Of a stretch of 64,000 nucleotides of DNA, positions 17,249 through 25,473 are shown in pieces; the stretch's first letter is position 1; each line of letters opens with the position of its first letter. Source of the DNA: Pirellula sp. SH-Sr6A (lineage in GTDB: Bacteria; Planctomycetota; Planctomycetia; Pirellulales; Pirellulaceae); assembly GCF_001610875.1 (NCBI RefSeq), contig NZ_CP011272.1, positions 4,197,988 through 4,261,987 on the forward strand, written 5' to 3'. Position numbers and translations under genes: made by a program. The notes under the pieces were generated by a model. It was not told the origin of the DNA, did not search any database, and was given only the letters and a program-made list of their open reading frames with translations.

Positions 17249-17890
17249 CTAGTAAATCAATCCGTGGCGGATTCCGAATTCCATCAAATCTGATTTCGAA
17301 GCAAGGTTGAGTTTGGTCATCATGCGCGATCGATACGACTCGATCGATTTTACACCAACACGCAATTGGTCTGCGATGGCCTGATTCGTGTATCCCCGCA
17401 ACAAGAGTCCGAGAACTTCTTTCTCTCGTTGACTGAGGTCTTCCAATGGATCTTTCTCTGGAGCTTGACTGGATGCTCTTTCATGGGTCTCGGCTGCAAT
17501 TCCCAAATTGATATAGAGCTTTCCGTCCATCACCGATCGCATTGCATTGAGGAGGTCGACATCGGCTACCGATTTAACGATGTACCCGTGCGCACCGCTT
17601 GCAAGCATCTTTCTTACTATTTCTCGATCATCGTGCATCGTCACAACAAGTATCTTGCTCTTCGCATTTTGGTATCGAAGATGGTTGATCGTCTGCGATG
17701 GTTCTCCACCAGGCATGGAAAGATCGAAGAGAATCAGATCGGGTTGCAAATTCTGGGCTGCTTGGATCGTTTCGCTTGCCGATCCCGTCTCCCCTACGAT
17801 CTCGAAGTCCCTCTGGGTTTCGATAAGTAGTCGAATACCTGCCCGCACCAAGGCATGATCGTCTGCCAGTAGCACTTGCGTTTGCGTCAC
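17249..17890 (-). CDS. NarL/FixJ-type response regulator
   Basis: 213 residues. Receiver domain (about 1-120) with the acidic pocket D10-D11 and phospho-acceptor D56 (LILFDLSMPGG), and the conserved lysine in GYIVKSVADVD. A LuxR/GerE helix-turn-helix (about 148-205) follows: LSQREKEVLGLLLRGYTNQA and KSIESYRSRMMTKL. The start is GTG 17890, overlapping the histidine kinase stop by 4 bp (GTGA), so translation is coupled. It is the last gene of a leftward operon that also holds YceI and two methyltransferases. Regulation of the divergent polyketide locus is a reasonable guess from position only. Confidence 0.94.
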   Translation of the reverse strand: MTQTQVLLADDHALVRAGIRLLIETQRDFEIVGETGSASETIQAAQNLQPDLILFDLSMPGGEPSQTINHLRYQNAKSKILVVTMHDDREIVRKMLASGAHGYIVKSVADVDLLNAMRSVMDGKLYINLGIAAETHERASSQAPEKDPLEDLSQREKEVLGLLLRGYTNQAIADQLRVGVKSIESYRSRMMTKLNLASKSDLMEFGIRHGLIY

Positions 17891-18780
17891 GATGATACGT
17901 CCTCTGTGCGAGCGGGTAGGACCGCATGAACAGTAGTCCCTTTTTCGGAACTCAAGACCTCCACCTGCCCTCCCACGGACATGACTCGCTCGCGAATGCT
18001 AATGAGGCCATTTCCGGATGCCGTCGGTAGCGCCCGAGAAAGAGCCATGCCGATACCATCGTCTTGCACACGGACGTGAAGCTCTTGCTGATCATTGGAC
18101 AACTCTACGCGAATGTGTGCGGCGTTTGCATGCTTGATCGCATTCGCCAGCCCTTCTTGAACAATTCGATACACCGTTGTGGCGTAGTTGCGTTCGAACG
18201 AGATGGTATCCATTCCCTTGAATGCCGTCGAGATAATTGCTTTGGAGGATGGCTGCATATCCCGAACCAACTTTTCAATCGCCTGCGACAACCCTAGAGT
18301 GTCGAGAACGGCAGGATGAAGTCCCGACACGAGTCGACGCAATTCAACGAGGATATCGGCTCCGGTTTTTCGGACTTCCGATAGTTCACTGCGAATTTCG
18401 GCGGACTGCGGTGATTCCTCCATAGCGCGGAGGTGGAGGAGTACGCTGGTGATCGATTGCCCGATTCCGTCGTGTAATTCCTGCCGAAGCCGCTGCCGCT
18501 CGGATTCTTGCGCGAACATGGACCGACGCAAAAAGAGCATGCGGCTTTGTGCAAGCTGCTGGATGGGTCGGATCATCCAAAACCAAAGAGCAGGTGCTAA
18601 AAGAAGGGTCAGCAGGCAGGAGTCGATGATTGCTTCGAAGACCACGCTGCTACCGATTGGGAGGATGTACGGCAGGAGCGACATCACGACGAACTCCGCC
18701 CCAAAGGAGAGCAACAGGACGATCGCGTAAAGTTTAAGGGGCTTAACCGGGTACGGGGTCAGGTCGAGCCTATCGGTCAT
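17887..18780 (-). CDS. Membrane sensor histidine kinase, NarX/HisKA_3 type
   Basis: 297 residues. Two membrane segments (about 18-40 and 48-70) with only a short loop between them, so there is no real periplasmic sensor. The HisKA_3 dimerisation helix has phospho-acceptor H103 (LRQELHDGIGQSI), and the HATPase domain has the N-box YRIVQEGLANAIKHANA and a DDGIGM motif. It overlaps its response regulator by 4 bp and lies 59 bp after the ICMT-like gene. The signal may be sensed in the membrane itself, for example lipid or membrane state. That is inference from the missing sensor domain. Confidence 0.92.
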   Translation of the reverse strand: MTDRLDLTPYPVKPLKLYAIVLLLSFGAEFVVMSLLPYILPIGSSVVFEAIIDSCLLTLLLAPALWFWMIRPIQQLAQSRMLFLRRSMFAQESERQRLRQELHDGIGQSITSVLLHLRAMEESPQSAEIRSELSEVRKTGADILVELRRLVSGLHPAVLDTLGLSQAIEKLVRDMQPSSKAIISTAFKGMDTISFERNYATTVYRIVQEGLANAIKHANAAHIRVELSNDQQELHVRVQDDGIGMALSRALPTASGNGLISIRERVMSVGGQVEVLSSEKGTTVHAVLPARTEDVSS

Positions 18781-18839
18781 GTTTGAGACCGCGATGGCAG
18801 ATTGGGAGCAGAGTCATGTTCCGAAAGGTTCTATGCGAA

Positions 18840-19577
18840 TTACGATTCGGTTTTCATCGTCGATGGTAGTTTCCGCAATGAACCGAAACCGATCAAGGGG
18901 AATCCGACGACTCGCGTTCCATATTCCACATACGGTTGCCCTATATAACGAATCAATCGCTGATCTTTGAAGTAGCTACCCAGATAGATGTAGAAAGTCC
19001 AAACCGTCGTCAGGATTGCGTGATCCAAGGTCATCTGGGGAGTGAACCAGATCAACCCAAGGAAACTCATATAGACAGGGTGCCGCATCCACTTAAAGGC
19101 TCCGCGGGTAACAAATTGTCGCTGGGGTTGTTTCTCTCCTCGGAGCCAATACCACCAAGGAGTCAATCCCGTCTGATAGCCAAGCCCCGTTAACCAAAGA
19201 CTGTAAAAAAGCGCCGCCCACGAAAGGTAAAAAAGCCCTAGAACGACAGACTCGCTAGCTCCGTGCAGATTCCAGATGTAGGTGTCACTGCGCCCCCAAA
19301 AGTGAAACAGGACCAGCAAACTAACGCAGGTCACCGAGCAGTGAACACATCCAATCCAAGCGGCAGGGAGGTAAACTTTGATCCGCTTTTGAACCGGTGG
19401 TGCCAACAACAGGCTGTGTGGCAAAGCGAATCCGATTGCAAGCACCAAATCCGTCAACCACCAGGAGGCGAAGCCCTGTTCGGTCCCATATCGGAGGAAG
19501 AGAAAAAGAAAAACAACCGTGTAGAGAAACAGCAATTGTGTCCCAATTCCGAAAAGCATCCCTGCCAAACGTATCAT
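18840..19577 (-). CDS. Membrane methyltransferase of the ICMT / NnrU-MddA superfamily
   Basis: 245 residues with five or six membrane segments. The C-terminal half has the isoprenylcysteine-methyltransferase-like signature: TRGAFKWMRHPVYMSFLGLI followed by the terminal EYGTRVVGFPL, as in NnrU and MddA (methanethiol methyltransferase). It overlaps the preceding methyltransferase gene by 4 bp (ATGA). ICMT-like proteins also accompany bacterial type III polyketide synthases (Streptomyces SrsB, Bacillus YpbQ/BpsB), where they O-methylate alkylresorcinols or alkylpyrones. That makes the nearby type III PKS a possible partner. An MddA-like role is the main alternative. Confidence 0.75.
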   Translation of the reverse strand: MIRLAGMLFGIGTQLLFLYTVVFLFLFLRYGTEQGFASWWLTDLVLAIGFALPHSLLLAPPVQKRIKVYLPAAWIGCVHCSVTCVSLLVLFHFWGRSDTYIWNLHGASESVVLGLFYLSWAALFYSLWLTGLGYQTGLTPWWYWLRGEKQPQRQFVTRGAFKWMRHPVYMSFLGLIWFTPQMTLDHAILTTVWTFYIYLGSYFKDQRLIRYIGQPYVEYGTRVVGFPLIGFGSLRKLPSTMKTES

Positions 19578-20410
19578 CCGACCTTCTCCGCGACAAAGTA
19601 TCCATACTCCATGGCTCCACTTCGATACGCATTGAGAATGGCATCAAAATGGTTCAGAAACAGCGTGTGGTTACGGCCAAGTAGTTTGGCAATCAGACGC
19701 ACACCCGATTGTTCGACACGGCGTTTGCAAATCTCCCAAGTACGTTCGACATTGCGAGTCCACAGACCTTGGTGCACCACGCGCATACCTGCTTGTTCAA
19801 ACCATTGTACGTAGTCGTCTTGGGTACCGAGCGATGGGCAGAACATCCCCTCACACACTTTTACGACTTGCGAAACACGATCGGAATCCAAAGGTGGTGA
19901 GCCCGCTAACCATGCGCACAATGCAAATCTCCCACCAGGCTTAAGCCAGCTTGCAGCCCGTTTAAAAAAAGCTGGCTTATCGAACAAGTGCTCCGTGCAC
20001 TCGATGCTCCATACATAGTCAGCCGACTGCGCGTCGAAGTGGATGGATTCCGCGTCGCTACAGCGGAATTTGGGTCTGTTGTGAAACGAACGGCCCAGGC
20101 ACGCGAGGGTTGCCCAATGCTTCTGTACCGGGCTGAGCGTAACCCCTGTAACGTGGCAATCTCTCTTTCGAGCCAACCAAATAGAAGAACCACCCATTCC
20201 ACAGCCAATGTCGTAGACGACGGAGCCATTCCGTATTTCCGCGAGCCCGGCGAGGCGCTCTGTCAATGCGAGTTGCGCTGTGGCGGGTGGTTCGCTCCCC
20301 TCCCAGTAGCCGTGATGGATGTGTGGCCCCCATAAGAGTCGATAGAACAAGGTGCTCACATCGTAGTGACTTTGGATCACTCGCTTCTCAATCGCTGGAC
20401 ACTCAATCAT
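19574..20410 (-). CDS. Class I SAM-dependent methyltransferase, tocopherol/sterol methyltransferase-like
   Basis: 278 residues from ATG 20408-20410 (MIECPAIEKRV). This start gives a 4-bp ATGA overlap with the YceI gene; a longer frame starts at 20428. The N-terminus HYDVSTLFYRLLWGPHIHHG resembles gamma-tocopherol and cyclopropane/sterol methyltransferases. The SAM motif is VVYDIGCGMGGSSIWLA, then VTGVTLSPVQ. The acceptor is probably a small lipid-like or aromatic molecule. Next to an ICMT-like enzyme and across from a type III PKS locus, it could methylate the polyketide product. Substrate unproven. Confidence 0.85.
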   Translation of the reverse strand: MIECPAIEKRVIQSHYDVSTLFYRLLWGPHIHHGYWEGSEPPATAQLALTERLAGLAEIRNGSVVYDIGCGMGGSSIWLARKRDCHVTGVTLSPVQKHWATLACLGRSFHNRPKFRCSDAESIHFDAQSADYVWSIECTEHLFDKPAFFKRAASWLKPGGRFALCAWLAGSPPLDSDRVSQVVKVCEGMFCPSLGTQDDYVQWFEQAGMRVVHQGLWTRNVERTWEICKRRVEQSGVRLIAKLLGRNHTLFLNHFDAILNAYRSGAMEYGYFVAEKVG

Positions 20411-21147
20411 GATGCTGGAACGACCCAAAGATCCCCGTAGATTCGAAGCTCATCTTTGACTCCGACAGTCCCCATCATTTTGCTGAATGGTTTGATTCTG
20501 TAGTCCGACTGCAAAATGCGAAATGCGCCTCGGACATGCAGCCAACCATCTTTGAGCTCGGCATCGCATACCGCCTGGATAGGTCGTGTTGTTTTATGCA
20601 ACGTGAAGTTACCCTCCAGTAAATACTCTGGCAGATTCCGTTTCGAGGTCTTTCCTGTCGGTTTCCATTTGACGTTTTTTAACGTCGCTTCAGGATAGTG
20701 TTCGACCGAGAGTATTTCGAGACCAAGCATGTTCTCATTCACCTTCTTTCTTGTTTCTTCATCAATTTCACTTTGTATTGACAGGTATTTCCTGGCAAGA
20801 GGCGTATCCGCATCAAAGCTTTTCATATCAAAGGTAATGGACGATTTTTTGTCATCATTAATAACTAGATGTCCATCCTTTAGTCGCCCCTCGACTGCGT
20901 GTTGATGGCCTACCAAACCTGCCTTGTCTACAAAAATGAAAACGCGGCTGAATTCGGTGTTGATTTCCCCTGCTACCCAATTTTTTTCAGTCCCGTTCTG
21001 CGCGGTCGCGTGGGAAACAAACCAACCTAGCAGCAGAAGGACAGACATTGTGATCTTGCACGCCAAGACTGATCGCTTCTGGGTTAATGACTCCTTGAGC
21101 CATGCGATCTGCTTGCAAGTGTTTGCGAATAATAGATTTGCTCTCAC
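20407..21147 (-). CDS. Secreted YceI-family lipid-binding protein
   Basis: 246 residues from a GTG at 21147 with AAGGA upstream. An ATG at 21046-21048 would give a more standard signal peptide (MSVLLLLGWFVSHATAQ). After cleavage near AQNG comes the YceI lipocalin-like barrel: NTEFSRVFIFVDKAGLVGHQ, ITFDMKSFDAD, VEHYPEATLKNVKW and GNFTLHKTTRPI. YceI proteins bind polyisoprenoid-type lipids in the periplasm. It is the first gene of the leftward operon and stands back to back with an MMPL exporter. A role in carrying a hydrophobic product after export is plausible. Confidence 0.87.
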   Translation of the reverse strand: MRANLLFANTCKQIAWLKESLTQKRSVLACKITMSVLLLLGWFVSHATAQNGTEKNWVAGEINTEFSRVFIFVDKAGLVGHQHAVEGRLKDGHLVINDDKKSSITFDMKSFDADTPLARKYLSIQSEIDEETRKKVNENMLGLEILSVEHYPEATLKNVKWKPTGKTSKRNLPEYLLEGNFTLHKTTRPIQAVCDAELKDGWLHVRGAFRILQSDYRIKPFSKMMGTVGVKDELRIYGDLWVVPAS

Positions 21148-21268
21148 CTCGAAATCCTTTCGTCGTTAGGATGAGACTGGTTGCAATGGAGCGCCTGATT
21201 GCAAAAGAAGTATGCGGATCACGTTAGCATGCAGTCGGCATCATTGACTAGTCGGAAAAGCAGAGACC
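21148..21268. promoter_or_regulatory. Divergent promoter region between the YceI and MMPL operons
   Basis: The 121 bp between two divergent translation starts, both GTG, must hold promoters in both directions. I see no clear sigma-70 boxes or operator palindrome. It is the natural place for the response regulator encoded in the leftward operon to bind. Confidence 0.45.
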
Positions 21269-23545
21269 GTGAATTTTTTTTGTCATCGTACTTGGATCGT
21301 CGCGCTCATTGCGATGGTTGCGATCCCCTTTGCACTGAATGCCACGGTTCACTTGCCCATAGGATCGGCTGGGGTGCATGAATGGCTTCCCTCCTCCCGT
21401 CCAGAAAAAAGAGCGTACGATCGCTTTCAGCAACAATTCGGCAGCGATCAGACATTATTGGTTTCTTGGGACGGTGCGACTATCGATGATCCTCGCATTC
21501 CGGCACTGGCATCCAAGCTTCAAGATTCCGTGGTGGATGATGGTTTCGTGAGTTCGATGGTGACGACTCCCGAGGTGTTGGCGACTCTCGAAGGAGAACC
21601 ACTGCGGCTTCGCCCCGAGCAGGCGAGAGAGCGGTTGCAGGGAACGTTGCTAGGTGCTGATGGGACGTGTGCGTTGTTTCTCATCGCTTCGCCTACTGGT
21701 GTCGATCATCACGCGGAATTGATCCGGCGCGTGCGACGGGCCGCAGACGAGACGGAGTCTTTAGGGAGTGATTCGCTCCGCATGGTAGGCTCCTTGTACG
21801 AGTCATACGCAATCGATGTCGCATCGGCAAAGAGTCTATCGCAGTTGGTGATCCCATCTTCGATCGCTGCGGTTGTTATGGCTTGCTTGTTGTTAAGAAG
21901 TTGGCGTTACGCATTGATTGCATTCCTCTTGGCAACGGCTGGGCAACTGGTATCGGTCTCCTTGGTCTACTACGGTGGATTTCAATTCAGTGCGGTGCTC
22001 ATCGTTTTGCCGACGTTGATCTTTATGCTGACCCTCTCGGGGGCCATTCACCTTGTGAACTACCAGCGAGATTCCAGACAGCCCACCAAACAGGGAGCGG
22101 GATGGGAAGCGGTCAGACATGGATTTTGGCCGTGTATCCTTTCATCAGGGACAACCATGCTCGGCATGGGGTCGCTGCTCGTGAGCGAGCTTTCCCCAGT
22201 TCGGGAGTTTGGAGGGTTGTCTGCAGTTGCCCTTGGGATAGCGACCGTTATGTTGCTCGTTTACTTTCCGTATTTGCTCGGCGTTGCCAGGCCCTCCCAC
22301 CCGTCACAAGATACGCCTCAAGATACGCCTCAAGATACGCCTCAAGATACGTCGCAAGATACCGGGCGACCATCGCTGTTCTTGTTCCTCGCCATTCGCT
22401 ACCTACGATGGCAGTCGCAGAACGCGGCGTGGATTTCTACAGTCGGAATGTTGTTGCTTTGTCTTTCATTGGAGGGAGTGACACAGTTGAATGCATCGAC
22501 GAAGTTTTGCGATCTATTCCCACCTTCGGACCCCGTGTCGCAGGATATGGATTGGTTTGAAGATCATCTCGGGCCGATTGCTTCGGTGGAGATTGTACTT
22601 CGATTTGACGCAAACAGTTCAGCCAATTCTTTAGAGCAAGCTCGATTGGTTTCGATAGTGCAACGAGAAGTCGACGAGCTCTCGGAGGTTGGTGCGACCC
22701 TCTCCGCGGCGACCTTTCTACCGCAAATCGGGGAGGCTAGGGGGGTGCGAGGTGCTGCCCAACGGGGTGTCTACAAGCAGAGGATCGAAGGGGCATTTTC
22801 GGAATTACAGGAGCGTGGCTTCCTGCATGATTCTCCCACGGCGACTTCGTGGCGGTTGGCGACGAAAGTCTCTGCGTTAACATCGATGAGTTATCGAGAG
22901 GCGACCGATCGATTGGAGGCCGCTGTCCATAAGTGTCTCGACCAGGAAAAATCCGATGCGGTCGTCACGGTTACGGGTTTAGCACCCGTGATGCATGAAA
23001 CACAAGTAGCGTTACTATCCGATTTGGGTTACAGCTTTCTTTCCGCGTTTGCATTGATCACGCCGGTGATGATGTGGATCGTGCGGAGTGTGAAGGGTGG
23101 ATTGTTGGTGATGGTGCCGAACGTACTTCCGGTAACCATGGCGTTTGGAGCGATGGGGTGGCTCGGTTATTCGCTGGACATTGCCGGGATCTTGACTGCA
23201 AGTATCGCACTTGGAATTGCCGTGGACGATACACTTCATTTCATTTGTTGGTATCGCAAGGAGAAAGAGGCTGGTTACTCTGCTGCCGACGCGGTCCAAC
23301 GCACATTCGTCGCGTGTGCGCAAGCGATGATCCAAACGACGGTGATCGCATGTTGCGCGATGCTTCCTTTCTTGTTTGCGGATTTCAACCCAACCAGACA
23401 GTTCGCGTTCTTGATGATTTCGATCCTATCCCTCGCTTTGGTAGGGGACCTTTGTTTGCTCCCTGCCTTGTTACAGACGCGATTCGGTCATTGGGTGGCG
23501 CCCAATCGAAAACCTGATTCCTTATCTCCTGCGGTCGAGGCGTAG
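21269..23545 (+). CDS. RND/MMPL-family exporter
   Basis: 758 residues from a GTG start. It has the two-fold MMPL design: a membrane helix at the N-terminus, a periplasmic loop, five or six membrane segments (about 190-350), a second helix and loop, then five membrane segments to the end. Landmarks include MLTLSGAIHLVNYQ and ASIALGIAVDDTLHFICWYR with the conserved acidic pair in the membrane. Between the halves (about 347-366) lies a QDTP repeat coded by five 12-bp direct repeats. It is first in an operon with a methyltransferase, a flavoprotein and a type III PKS, so lipid or phenolic-lipid export is the likely job. Confidence 0.9.
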   Translation: MNFFCHRTWIVALIAMVAIPFALNATVHLPIGSAGVHEWLPSSRPEKRAYDRFQQQFGSDQTLLVSWDGATIDDPRIPALASKLQDSVVDDGFVSSMVTTPEVLATLEGEPLRLRPEQARERLQGTLLGADGTCALFLIASPTGVDHHAELIRRVRRAADETESLGSDSLRMVGSLYESYAIDVASAKSLSQLVIPSSIAAVVMACLLLRSWRYALIAFLLATAGQLVSVSLVYYGGFQFSAVLIVLPTLIFMLTLSGAIHLVNYQRDSRQPTKQGAGWEAVRHGFWPCILSSGTTMLGMGSLLVSELSPVREFGGLSAVALGIATVMLLVYFPYLLGVARPSHPSQDTPQDTPQDTPQDTSQDTGRPSLFLFLAIRYLRWQSQNAAWISTVGMLLLCLSLEGVTQLNASTKFCDLFPPSDPVSQDMDWFEDHLGPIASVEIVLRFDANSSANSLEQARLVSIVQREVDELSEVGATLSAATFLPQIGEARGVRGAAQRGVYKQRIEGAFSELQERGFLHDSPTATSWRLATKVSALTSMSYREATDRLEAAVHKCLDQEKSDAVVTVTGLAPVMHETQVALLSDLGYSFLSAFALITPVMMWIVRSVKGGLLVMVPNVLPVTMAFGAMGWLGYSLDIAGILTASIALGIAVDDTLHFICWYRKEKEAGYSAADAVQRTFVACAQAMIQTTVIACCAMLPFLFADFNPTRQFAFLMISILSLALVGDLCLLPALLQTRFGHWVAPNRKPDSLSPAVEA
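22307..22366 (+). repeat. In-frame 12-bp tandem repeat (five copies) in the MMPL gene
   Basis: CAAGATACGCCT three times, then CAAGATACGTCG and CAAGATACCGGG. It encodes QDTP/QDTS units in the cytoplasmic linker between the two halves of the transporter. The period is a multiple of three, so copy number can change without breaking the frame. Confidence 0.92.
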
Positions 23546-24274
23546 ATGCATACACGTCACCTAGTCCCCGAGCTAATGGACGATCCAGAGCTGGACATCG
23601 CCGAACACCAATTGGCTTTGGCTGGTCTGAGACTCATCAATCAATGGAGTGGAACGGCGAAGCGCATCGCCGCCGAAATCAACGCATTGATCAAGATGAG
23701 GAAGCTAAAACATTGCCGTATCCTCGACTTGGGGTGCGGGAGCGGCGACATCGCTTGCGACGTTGCAAGTCGGATAGCAAATCACCATCCCATATCGGTA
23801 ACCGGATGGGACTTTAGCGAAACGGCCGTCGCGCAAGCGACCGCAAATCGCGATCGAAGACTTGCCCCAACGAAGCATGCATGCGAAGTTCGATTCGAAT
23901 GTCGCAATGCGTTAGATACGAGCTTAGCGGCGCAGAAACCTCGACCGTTTGACATCGTCTACTGCTCGCTGTTTTTGCATCACTTTACCGATGGGCAATC
24001 GTTGGAACTTTTAGCTCGGATGGCATCGCTCGCGGAGCATGCTTTGGTCGTGGACGATTTGATCCGATCGAGAAGAGGTTGGCTGCTAGCTCAATCGGGG
24101 TGCCGATTGCTCTCCCGTTCTCCGATCGTTCATTTCGATGGTCCGCAATCGGTTCGAGCCGCGTTCACTATCTCGGAAATTCGCGAGATCGCTGCGGATG
24201 CTGGACTGCATCCCATCTCCGTTCGAAGATGTTGGCCAATGCGATTCCTTTTAAGATGGGAGCGGACTGAGTAA
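23546..24274 (+). CDS. Class I SAM-dependent methyltransferase
   Basis: 242 residues. SAM-binding motif I is CRILDLGCGSGDIACDVA, motif II VTGWDFSETAVAQA, and a later FDIVYCSLFLHHF segment is typical of UbiE-like small-molecule methyltransferases. It starts immediately after the MMPL stop and shares one base with the next gene (TAATG). Methyltransferases of this kind commonly stand beside type III PKS and FAD oxidoreductase genes in bacteria. A ring C- or O-methyl transfer on the polyketide is therefore the favoured role. Confidence 0.88.
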   Translation: MHTRHLVPELMDDPELDIAEHQLALAGLRLINQWSGTAKRIAAEINALIKMRKLKHCRILDLGCGSGDIACDVASRIANHHPISVTGWDFSETAVAQATANRDRRLAPTKHACEVRFECRNALDTSLAAQKPRPFDIVYCSLFLHHFTDGQSLELLARMASLAEHALVVDDLIRSRRGWLLAQSGCRLLSRSPIVHFDGPQSVRAAFTISEIREIAADAGLHPISVRRCWPMRFLLRWERTE

Positions 24275-25473
24275 TGGAGGCAGTCACCCACGATTCAAAA
24301 TCGCATCCAATTTTGGAAACTGATTGGGACTGCGTCGTGATCGGTGCTGGAGTGGCGGGCCTTAGTTTTGCGATCCGAGCGGCTCGAGGCGGGCATCGGG
24401 TTTTGATTCTGGAGGCAAAGACGTTTCCACGTGAAAAAGTATGTGGTGGCTGTCTGAACCGTCGTGCTCAAGGGCACTTGAAAGAACTAGGAATCCTGGG
24501 ACGGGTCATGGCGCTAGGAACTCCAATCGAGGAACTCGTCGTTGATTGCCAAGGGACTTTGTCTTCGTGGAAAGTGCCCACCATGCTTAGCATTCGACGT
24601 TCGACACTCGATCAAGTGTTGGCAGAGACAGCCATTGCTGCGGGATGCGAGATTCGCTGGAACACACGCGGAACAGTCGTGGAGGCAGGCGAATCGGGAC
24701 CAGCGACTGTGAAATTGCAGAAGGAAGGGGAGACACGTGCGGCAACATTTGTTCACGCAGGGATGGTGGCCGTCGCGGCTGGACTGACCCGTTCTCCTAT
24801 TCAAAAGGATCCGAGATGGAATCAACAGATCTCAGATCGTTCTAGGATTGGTGTACACGCTCTTTGTCATTTATCGGATTTGCATTCTCAGCTTGGAAGC
24901 TGCGAATGGTTGCGATCGCTCGTCGCCCAAAGGCAGCTTCATATGCTCGTGGGCAAGTCCGGATATTTGGGGATTTGTCTCTCGGATGACGGATATGTTG
25001 ATTTCGCTGCAGCCATCGATCCCGATAGAATTGAGAACCGGCAATGTATCGGGGGGACGGTCGATTCCATTCTTCAAGATTGCCAGCGCGATAGCCTCTT
25101 TGGGAGACTCCATACAGAGTGGTTCGCAACTCCACCCCTGACCCGTAGCTCTGCCGTGGTGGGGATCGGACGAACATTCTTAGTTGGAGATGCGCTCGGT
25201 TACGTCGAGCCATTCACGGGAGAAGGCATGTCCTGGGCGTTCGCTAGTGCGAAGCGATTGGCTGCATTGTTTGGTTCTTCTCAAGAAGAAGGATGGATGC
25301 AATTAGCCAAGCATTGGAACGACTGGGCGCGGCAGGAACGCTCGACGAAGACTTGGGTGGCGACATGGGTTGCTGCGCAGGCGCGAAAACCCAATCGATG
25401 CAAATGGATTTTGCGAGGACTGGATGTATTCCCTCCAGTTCGTCGCTTTCTCGTCAGAAAGGCAATGCAATGA
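24274..25473 (+). CDS. FAD-dependent oxidoreductase, geranylgeranyl reductase / aromatic hydroxylase type
   Basis: 399 residues. The Rossmann motif CVVIGAGVAGLSFAIRAARG binds FAD, followed by FPREKVCGGCLNRRAQ. The second FAD motif is FLVGDALGYVEPFTGEGMSW, as in geranylgeranyl reductase-like enzymes and in flavoprotein hydroxylases. In the Streptomyces srs operon a flavoprotein (SrsC) hydroxylates the alkylresorcinol made by a type III PKS. The same gene set here makes that a fair model. The stop overlaps the PKS start (ATGA). Whether it reduces double bonds or hydroxylates a ring cannot be told from sequence. Confidence 0.88.
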   Translation: MEAVTHDSKSHPILETDWDCVVIGAGVAGLSFAIRAARGGHRVLILEAKTFPREKVCGGCLNRRAQGHLKELGILGRVMALGTPIEELVVDCQGTLSSWKVPTMLSIRRSTLDQVLAETAIAAGCEIRWNTRGTVVEAGESGPATVKLQKEGETRAATFVHAGMVAVAAGLTRSPIQKDPRWNQQISDRSRIGVHALCHLSDLHSQLGSCEWLRSLVAQRQLHMLVGKSGYLGICLSDDGYVDFAAAIDPDRIENRQCIGGTVDSILQDCQRDSLFGRLHTEWFATPPLTRSSAVVGIGRTFLVGDALGYVEPFTGEGMSWAFASAKRLAALFGSSQEEGWMQLAKHWNDWARQERSTKTWVATWVAAQARKPNRCKWILRGLDVFPPVRRFLVRKAMQ

